Shown piece after piece: positions 58,459 to 64,000 of a stretch of 64,000 nucleotides of DNA (the stretch's first letter is position 1; each line of letters starts with the position of its first letter). The DNA comes from Methylophilaceae bacterium (GTDB lineage Bacteria > Pseudomonadota > Gammaproteobacteria > Burkholderiales > Methylophilaceae). Position numbers and translations under genes: made by a program. Where the stretch lies: contig JAOKBJ010000001.1 of the NCBI GenBank assembly GCA_028244835.1, positions 124,001 to 188,000 of the forward strand, given 5' to 3'. Under the pieces are notes generated by a model. It worked only from the letters and a program-made list of their open reading frames with translations. It was not told the DNA's origin and searched no databases.

Positions 58459-60663
58459 ATGGCTAAAACCGCACATAATAAAAAGGCGGAAAAGTTACTT
58501 AAATTTTCTCCCTCACTTTTACCCGCAGACAAAGAAAATTCAAAACTTACAAAGTTACTAAAAGTCTATCTTCCTCAGAAAGAAATTGAATTAGTTTGGG
58601 AAGCATATCGCTATAGCGCCAAAGCCCATACGGGACAAAAAAGAGTAGGTGGGGAAGCTTATATTTCCCATCCTGTATCTGTAGCATGTATTGCATCTGA
58701 ATTTCATTTAGATGGAGCCTCGATTCAAGCAGCTTTACTTCACGATGTGGTTGAAGATACACCTTCAACGGCTAACGATATCAAGAAAAAATTTGGCTCA
58801 CAGGTTGCAACGCTAGTCGATGGCTTATCGAAGCTAGATAAAGTGCAATTTGAAGACGATACTGAAGCGCAAGCGGAAAATTTTAGAAAAATGCTTCTCG
58901 CAATGTCACAAGACGTTAGAGTCATTTTAATAAAACTCGCTGATCGTTTGCATAATATGCAAACACTTGAGCCGCTAAAGCCATCGAAAAGAAGAGAGAT
59001 CGCTCAAGAAACTTCAGATATATATGCACCGATTGCTAACAGACTTGGCTTGAATAATGTTTATCAAGAATTAGAAGATTTAAGTTTTAAATATATTCAC
59101 CCCTTAAGGTATAAAACTATACAGAAAGCAATTATTTCTAGTCGTGGAAATAGAAAAGAAATTATTGAAAAAACACTTGCAGCAATAGAGGGTAAATTAA
59201 AAAAATCAGGCTTAAAAGCTAGCATTACTGGCCGTGAAAAAAATCCTGCGAGTATCCATAGAAAAATGTTAAAAAAACATACTAATTTTTCTCAAATTAA
59301 TGATATTTATGGTTTTCGAATAACTGTAAATAATTTAAATGAATGTTATCTAACATTGGGAGCACTCCATTCTTTATATAAACCTATTCCTGGTAAATTT
59401 AAAGATTATATTGCTATTCCAAAAGCCAATGGTTATCAATCCCTCCACACAACATTATTTGGACCATTTGGCATGCCATTTGAAATCCAAATTCGTTCAG
59501 AAAATATGCATAAATTAGCAGAGGCTGGAGTAGCGGCTCACTGGTTATATAAAAATAAAGATACACATGTAACAGAACTTCAGCAACAAACTAATCAATG
59601 GCTAAAAAGACTCCTTGAAATTCAAACAGAAAGTAGTGATTCGCTTGAATTTTTGGAACACCTTAAAATTGATTTATTTCCTGATGAGGTGTATGTATTC
59701 TCCCCGAAAGGCAAAATTTTTGCCCTACCTAAAGGCTCGACAACAATTGACTATGCTTATGCTGTTCATACCGGAGTTGGAAATAGTGCTATGGCGGCTA
59801 AAGTAAACCAAGAATTAGTTCCTTTAAGGACAGAGCTGATAACTGGCGAGCATATTGAAATAATTACAGCTCCTGTTGCCAAACCAAACCCAGCTTGGCT
59901 AAATTTCGTTATTACACCGAAAGCGCGTTCCCAAATACGGCTGTTTCTTCGATCTGCTGAAACCAAAGACCTTACTATACTAGGGAACAGTATGTTAAAT
60001 AATGCACTTAAAGCTTTTCATGTTAGTCCTTCTTCAATAAAAAAGAAACATTGGGAGAAATTAATCTTAGATTACCATTTAGACTCTAAAGATAATATTC
60101 TGATAGATATTGCATTAGGCAAGAGAATTAATGTAATGGTTGCTCATCAACTAACGAATATAATAGATGGTGCTAATAAAGCAAAAAAACAAACAAAATT
60201 CTTGGATGTAATTACTATTAAGGGGTCTGAGGGAATGGCTATTCAGCTTGCAACCTGTTGTCGCCCAATACCTGGAGACCCAATATTAGGTTTTATTAAT
60301 AAAGATAGAGGGTTGATAATTCACACCCATGATTGTCCAGGCATTCGGAAAGTTGAATTAGATCATGAAAAATGGCTTGATGTTGAATGGGAGCCAAATC
60401 CAGACACCTATTTTAATGTTAATTTAAATTTACTAGTAATTAATGAGCGTGGGATATTAGCTAAAATAACATCCGTAATCGCAGAATCAGAAGCCAATAT
60501 AGACAATATTTCAGTTGATGAGGGCGATGGCAGTACTTTTTCAAATTTAAGACTTATAGTTCAGGTAAGGAGCAGGATACATTTAGCAGACTTGATAAGA
60601 AATTTAAGAAGAATTTCAAAAATTAATAAAATCAATCGTGTAAAATCTTTAAATAAAAGTTAA
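58459..60663 (+). CDS. spoT: (p)ppGpp synthetase/hydrolase (RelA/SpoT family)
   Basis: The 734-residue product has an intact HD hydrolase domain (SHPVSVACIASEFHLDG, ALLHDVVEDTPST, KLADRLHNMQTLE), the synthetase domain (DIYGFRITVNNLNECYLTLG, DYIAIPKANGYQSLHTT), the TGS domain (VYVFSPKGKIFALPKGSTTIDYAY), a zinc-finger-like region (ATCCRPIPGDPI, HTHDCPG) and a C-terminal ACT domain. The HD residues are intact, so it should both make and degrade (p)ppGpp. It is probably the only long RSH in a reduced genome, though that cannot be seen here. Confidence 0.93.
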   Translation: MAKTAHNKKAEKLLKFSPSLLPADKENSKLTKLLKVYLPQKEIELVWEAYRYSAKAHTGQKRVGGEAYISHPVSVACIASEFHLDGASIQAALLHDVVEDTPSTANDIKKKFGSQVATLVDGLSKLDKVQFEDDTEAQAENFRKMLLAMSQDVRVILIKLADRLHNMQTLEPLKPSKRREIAQETSDIYAPIANRLGLNNVYQELEDLSFKYIHPLRYKTIQKAIISSRGNRKEIIEKTLAAIEGKLKKSGLKASITGREKNPASIHRKMLKKHTNFSQINDIYGFRITVNNLNECYLTLGALHSLYKPIPGKFKDYIAIPKANGYQSLHTTLFGPFGMPFEIQIRSENMHKLAEAGVAAHWLYKNKDTHVTELQQQTNQWLKRLLEIQTESSDSLEFLEHLKIDLFPDEVYVFSPKGKIFALPKGSTTIDYAYAVHTGVGNSAMAAKVNQELVPLRTELITGEHIEIITAPVAKPNPAWLNFVITPKARSQIRLFLRSAETKDLTILGNSMLNNALKAFHVSPSSIKKKHWEKLILDYHLDSKDNILIDIALGKRINVMVAHQLTNIIDGANKAKKQTKFLDVITIKGSEGMAIQLATCCRPIPGDPILGFINKDRGLIIHTHDCPGIRKVELDHEKWLDVEWEPNPDTYFNVNLNLLVINERGILAKITSVIAESEANIDNISVDEGDGSTFSNLRLIVQVRSRIHLADLIRNLRRISKINKINRVKSLNKS

Positions 60664-60674
60664 GGAAATAATTC

Positions 60675-61055
60675 ATGAAAAAAATAGCAATAAATTCAAA
60701 AAATGCACCAGAAGCAATTGGACCTTACAGTCAAGCAATTCGCACAGGAAATATAATTTTTTTATCTGGACAGATTCCATTAGACCCAAAGACTATGGAA
60801 TTAGTAAAAGGTATTGAGGCACAAATCAAACAAGTATTTGAAAATTTAAGCCAAGTTATAAAGGCAGCAGATGCGAGTTTTGATGACGTAGCTAAATTGA
60901 ATATTTATTTAACTGATTTATCACATTTTGCTTTAGTAAATGAGATTATGAAGACTTATTTTACAGAGCCATTCCCAGCAAGGGCAGCAATAGGAGTTGC
61001 ATCTCTTCCCAAGGAATCTTTAGTTGAGGCTGATGGGTTTTTAGTTTTAGAGTAA
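60675..61055 (+). CDS. ridA: 2-iminobutanoate/2-iminopropanoate deaminase
   Basis: This 126-residue protein has the RidA features [29 protein letters not shown] and the C-terminal [22 protein letters not shown] with the conserved Arg that binds the carboxylate. It hydrolyses reactive enamines from PLP enzymes. It is 11 bp after spoT, its usual neighbour in betaproteobacteria. Confidence 0.95.
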   Translation: MKKIAINSKNAPEAIGPYSQAIRTGNIIFLSGQIPLDPKTMELVKGIEAQIKQVFENLSQVIKAADASFDDVAKLNIYLTDLSHFALVNEIMKTYFTEPFPARAAIGVASLPKESLVEADGFLVLE

Positions 61056-61072
61056 TTAGGTAATTATTAAAA

Positions 61073-63121
61073 TTGCCAAAACAAATATTCACAGAAATAC
61101 AATCAAAAAAATTAAAAAAATTAGGTATTTTAAATTCACTTGATTTGCTTCTTCATCTACCTCTTAGATATGTGGATGAAACGAAACTTGATTTAATAAA
61201 AGATATTAGACCAGGATTCATGTGTCAAATTGAAGCCAAAATAATTAGTATAGAAGTTTCATACCGACCAAGAAAAAATTTAACTGTTCATGTGCAAGAT
61301 AAGACGGGTGAACTAAAGTTGAGGTTCATAAACTTCTACCCTAGCCAGATAAAGCAATTTGAAGAAGGGAAAATTCTAAGGGTTTACGGCGAAATAAAAT
61401 TAAATTCATTTTTATTTGAAATGATTCACCCCCAGTATGAATTTATTAAAATAGGCGCACCTTTAAAAAATTTTTATACGCCAGTTTATCCAACGACAGA
61501 AGGTTTGTCTCAGAAGCTAATTTTTAAATTAGTAAAAAAAGTATTTGAACAAGAAAATCTAGATGAACAGTACCCTGATTATTTTGGAAAGTTATATCTA
61601 GAAAAAAAACTCCCGTCATTATTAGAGGCATTACAATTAATTCATAAGCCAAAAAAAGAGTATGAGAAAAAATTATTTGATGAAAAAACGAGCATTTTCC
61701 ATCAAAGGATAATTTATGATGAATTACTTGCGCACCAATTTTTTTTTCGTGGCAAATATCACGAAAATAAATCTTATAAATCTAAACCAATTTTATATTC
61801 AGATAGTATTCAAAAAAAATTCTTAAATAATTTAGAATTTAAATTAACAAATCAACAACAATTAGTTTTCTTAGAGATTACGAATGATTTAAATCAAAGC
61901 TACCCAATGTATAGATTACTTCAAGGAGATGTGGGCAGTGGTAAAACAGTAGTTGCAGTAATGGCAGCTTTACAAGCCATAAATTCTGGTTTTCAGGTTG
62001 CATTTATGGCGCCAACTGAGATTTTAGCAGAGCAACATTTTGAAAAAATAAAATCTTGGCTGTCCCCGCTCGGCATCGAGGTTGAATTATTAACAGGAAG
62101 TATGAATCCTAAATTAAAAAAAAGATCGTATGAAAAAATAAAAAGTGGTTTAGCAAAATTAATTGTTGGAACTCATGCATTAATTCAAGAAAAAGTAGAT
62201 TACAAAAGCATTGGATTTTATATTATTGACGAACAACATCGTTTTGGAGTGAGGCAAAGATTAGCTTTAAAAGAAAAGAGTGAATCAAATAAAAATTTTG
62301 AACCACATCAGTTGATGATGAGCGCGACACCAATACCAAGAACATTGGCAATGAATTATTTTGCAGATATGGATATATCAATTATCAATGAAATGCCACC
62401 TGGCAGAAAAAGTATAACTACAAAAATTTTTGCAAGTGAAAAAAGAAATCAAATATTAGATACAATTGACCAGAACTGTTTGAGTGGTAATCAGGTTTAT
62501 TGGGTGTGCCCTTTAATTGAAGAAAGTGAAACTTTGCAGCTTGAAACCGCTGAGCGAACATTTCAAGATTTATCTAATTATTTCGTTAACCACAAAGTTG
62601 GATTGATTCACGGACGCCTTCATTCAAAAGAAAAAAAAGAAATTATGGAAGAATTTAAGAAGAATAAAATTAAAATTATAGTAGCGACAACTGTAATTGA
62701 GGTCGGGGTAGATGTCCCTAATGCAACATTAATGGTCATAGAAAATGCGGAAAGGATGGGGCTCTCACAATTACATCAGCTACGAGGCAGAATTGGTCGC
62801 GGGGACAAGGAAAGCATTTGTATTTTACTTTATCAGAAAAAATTATCTGATATTGCTAAACGAAGGCTTAAAGTTATATATGAAAATATTGATGGCTTTA
62901 AAATAGCTGAAGAAGATCTAAAATTAAGGGGACCAGGAGAGCTTTTAGGACTAAGGCAAAGCGGGCTCCCTTCTTTACGTATTGCGGATTTAGATCGCGA
63001 CCAAGAGCTATTAAGTATTGCAAAGACAGATGCAGATTTTCTTTTAAAGAAAAGGCCTAAAGATGTATTAATGCATATAAATCGTTGGCACAGAAACTAT
63101 CAAGATGTAGGAAGGTCATAA
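61073..63121 (+). CDS. recG: ATP-dependent DNA helicase RecG
   Basis: The 682-residue product has an N-terminal wedge (OB fold) domain and superfamily 2 helicase motifs: LQGDVGSGKTVVAVMAALQA (I), MAPTEILAEQHFEKI (Ia), GTHALIQ, IIDEQHRFGVRQR (II), SATPIPRTLA (III), VATTVIEVGVDVPNAT and QLRGRIGRG (VI). It regresses stalled forks. The start is TTG, 18 bp after ridA. The usual length is close to 690. Confidence 0.95.
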   Translation: MPKQIFTEIQSKKLKKLGILNSLDLLLHLPLRYVDETKLDLIKDIRPGFMCQIEAKIISIEVSYRPRKNLTVHVQDKTGELKLRFINFYPSQIKQFEEGKILRVYGEIKLNSFLFEMIHPQYEFIKIGAPLKNFYTPVYPTTEGLSQKLIFKLVKKVFEQENLDEQYPDYFGKLYLEKKLPSLLEALQLIHKPKKEYEKKLFDEKTSIFHQRIIYDELLAHQFFFRGKYHENKSYKSKPILYSDSIQKKFLNNLEFKLTNQQQLVFLEITNDLNQSYPMYRLLQGDVGSGKTVVAVMAALQAINSGFQVAFMAPTEILAEQHFEKIKSWLSPLGIEVELLTGSMNPKLKKRSYEKIKSGLAKLIVGTHALIQEKVDYKSIGFYIIDEQHRFGVRQRLALKEKSESNKNFEPHQLMMSATPIPRTLAMNYFADMDISIINEMPPGRKSITTKIFASEKRNQILDTIDQNCLSGNQVYWVCPLIEESETLQLETAERTFQDLSNYFVNHKVGLIHGRLHSKEKKEIMEEFKKNKIKIIVATTVIEVGVDVPNATLMVIENAERMGLSQLHQLRGRIGRGDKESICILLYQKKLSDIAKRRLKVIYENIDGFKIAEEDLKLRGPGELLGLRQSGLPSLRIADLDRDQELLSIAKTDADFLLKKRPKDVLMHINRWHRNYQDVGRS

Positions 63122-63128
63122 ATTTAAA

Positions 63129-63653
63129 ATGTGGAATAAAAATATTAAAATAGATAGTAAATTGAAGTTTTGGCTTTTAGATATGAAATCTTTAAGTTAC
63201 AGGATTAGAAGTATTGCAAAACTTGAGATTATTCCTGTTAAAACAAGAGTAAGCAATATTTTTGTTAATGAGAAGAAAATATTTGGCAATATAAAGTCAG
63301 AGCATTTGTATCTCAGAGAAGTTTTAATTTATGCAAATAAATTACCAATTATGTATGCAAGGACGGTTCTGCCTTCGAAGTATTTGAGAGGGTTTTGGCA
63401 CAAAATAAAAAAGTTGAACAACAAACCATTAGCAGATATTGTATTTGAAAAAAAAATGATAATACGTTCAGAATTTAAATTCAAGAAACCGTCTATCAAT
63501 GATAATTTTTCAAAAAAAATCAAGATGTTGGATTTAAAAAATACTAAAATACTTGCGACAAGACAATCAACCTTTAAGAATAAAAATGAAAAAGTAGTAT
63601 TAACTGAGGTTTTTTTTAATAATTTTGAGAAATTTGATTATTTAGATGGTTAA
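63129..63653 (+). CDS. ubiC: chorismate lyase
   Basis: The 174-residue product contains SLSYRIRSIAKLEIIPVKTR at the start, HLYLREVLIYANKLPIMYAR with the active-site Arg and its context, TVLPSKYLRGFWHKIKKLNNKPLADIVF and a C-terminal TRQSTF. It makes 4-hydroxybenzoate for ubiquinone synthesis. It overlaps the ubiA start by 8 bp; the pair is a ubiquinone operon. Length is typical. Confidence 0.85.
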   Translation: MWNKNIKIDSKLKFWLLDMKSLSYRIRSIAKLEIIPVKTRVSNIFVNEKKIFGNIKSEHLYLREVLIYANKLPIMYARTVLPSKYLRGFWHKIKKLNNKPLADIVFEKKMIIRSEFKFKKPSINDNFSKKIKMLDLKNTKILATRQSTFKNKNEKVVLTEVFFNNFEKFDYLDG

Positions 63654-64000
63654 ATTCAAAACTTTAGTAAATTTAACTAGAATTAATAAACCAATCGGTA
63701 TATTTTTACTGCTATGGCCTACACTTTGTGCAATTTGGCTTGCTTCAGGAGGGATACCTAATATCAAAATATTGATTATTTTTATATTAGGGACAATTTT
63801 AATGAGGTCCGCAGGATGTGTTGCCAATGATTTAGCCGATCGCAATCTAGATTCTTTTGTAGAAAGAACAAAAAATAGACCAATTACGTCTGGCTTAGTA
63901 AGTACTAAAGATGCAGTTATATTACTTCTGATATTGTTAATATTCTCTTTTATTCTTGTAGCTCAATTAAATTATTTAACTATTTTCATTTCTTCTGCGG
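63646..64000 (+). CDS. ubiA: 4-hydroxybenzoate octaprenyltransferase, N-terminal part
   Basis: The gene runs off the right edge; about 118 codons are visible. It starts MVKFKTLVNLTRINKPIGIF, followed by LLWPTLCAIWLASGG and the first Asp-rich prenyltransferase motif NDLADRNLDSFVERTKNRPI. It attaches the polyprenyl tail to 4-hydroxybenzoate made by UbiC upstream. Membrane helices are visible in the expected places. Confidence 0.93.
   Translation, partial: MVKFKTLVNLTRINKPIGIFLLLWPTLCAIWLASGGIPNIKILIIFILGTILMRSAGCVANDLADRNLDSFVERTKNRPITSGLVSTKDAVILLLILLIFSFILVAQLNYLTIFISSA

Overview
The window is a low-GC, tightly packed piece of a bacterial chromosome around the replication origin. The gene order (gyrB, dnaN, dnaA against rpmH, rnpA, yidD, yidC, mnmE, mnmG, rsmG, parA, parB and an atpIBEFHAGDC operon, then glmU and glmS) is that of a proteobacterium. 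The short intergenic gaps, small proteins and low GC suggest a streamlined aquatic betaproteobacterium, probably an OM43-like Methylophilales. That assignment is inferred from gene content and style; no rRNA or tRNA gene was found in the window to confirm it.

Layout. 1-3770 is an accessory stretch on the minus strand with two Sel1-repeat proteins, small secreted or membrane proteins and unknown genes. 4059-6868 is the pntAA-pntAB-pntB transhydrogenase operon. 6990-13000 holds oxyR, gyrB, dnaN, a probable oriC (11438-11656) and dnaA, all leftward. From 13105 a sharp promoter drives the rightward rpmH-rnpA-yidD-yidC-mnmE block. Two perfect parS palindromes lie between mnmE and mnmG, followed by rsmG, parA, parB, the complete ATP synthase operon, a terminator, and glmU-glmS.

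Directly after the glmS stop codon lies the most interesting region, 31391-35916. The last seven codons of glmS (KSVTVE-stop) recur six more times, and each recurrence separates short cargo segments. All cargo genes point the same way as glmS. Several segments carry terminal inverted repeats abutting the glmS-derived core, and one pair of 19-bp inverted repeats encloses segments 2 to 6 as a composite. Cargo includes a repeat-containing secreted peptide, a recombinase-type helix-turn-helix ORF plus an internally deleted copy of it, an EEP-family nuclease/phosphatase overlapping a DUF6994-like gene, a stand-alone MutS-domain-I-like protein, a PD-(D/E)XK nuclease and secreted proteins. No transposase, integrase or tns gene is visible. 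I read this as an array of non-autonomous cassettes that use the glmS 3' end as target and regenerate it at each insertion. It resembles an integron in logic, but its sites differ from attC and from Tn7.

37228-64000 returns to mostly ordinary chromosome: a DUF3147 protein, rhlE, a GIY-YIG protein, a zinc alcohol dehydrogenase, a small accessory cluster (41172-42744), prmA, accC-accB-aroQ, a TlpA-like thioredoxin and dsbD, fxsA, an iron-sulfur flavin reductase, hemD-hemC, argH, hemW, rdgB, rph, yicC, gmk, rpoZ, a RelA/SpoT protein, ridA, recG, ubiC and the start of ubiA. The main functional themes are replication and segregation, energy coupling (Pnt, ATP synthase), cell-wall amino sugars, heme and ubiquinone synthesis, disulfide chemistry and stringent response.
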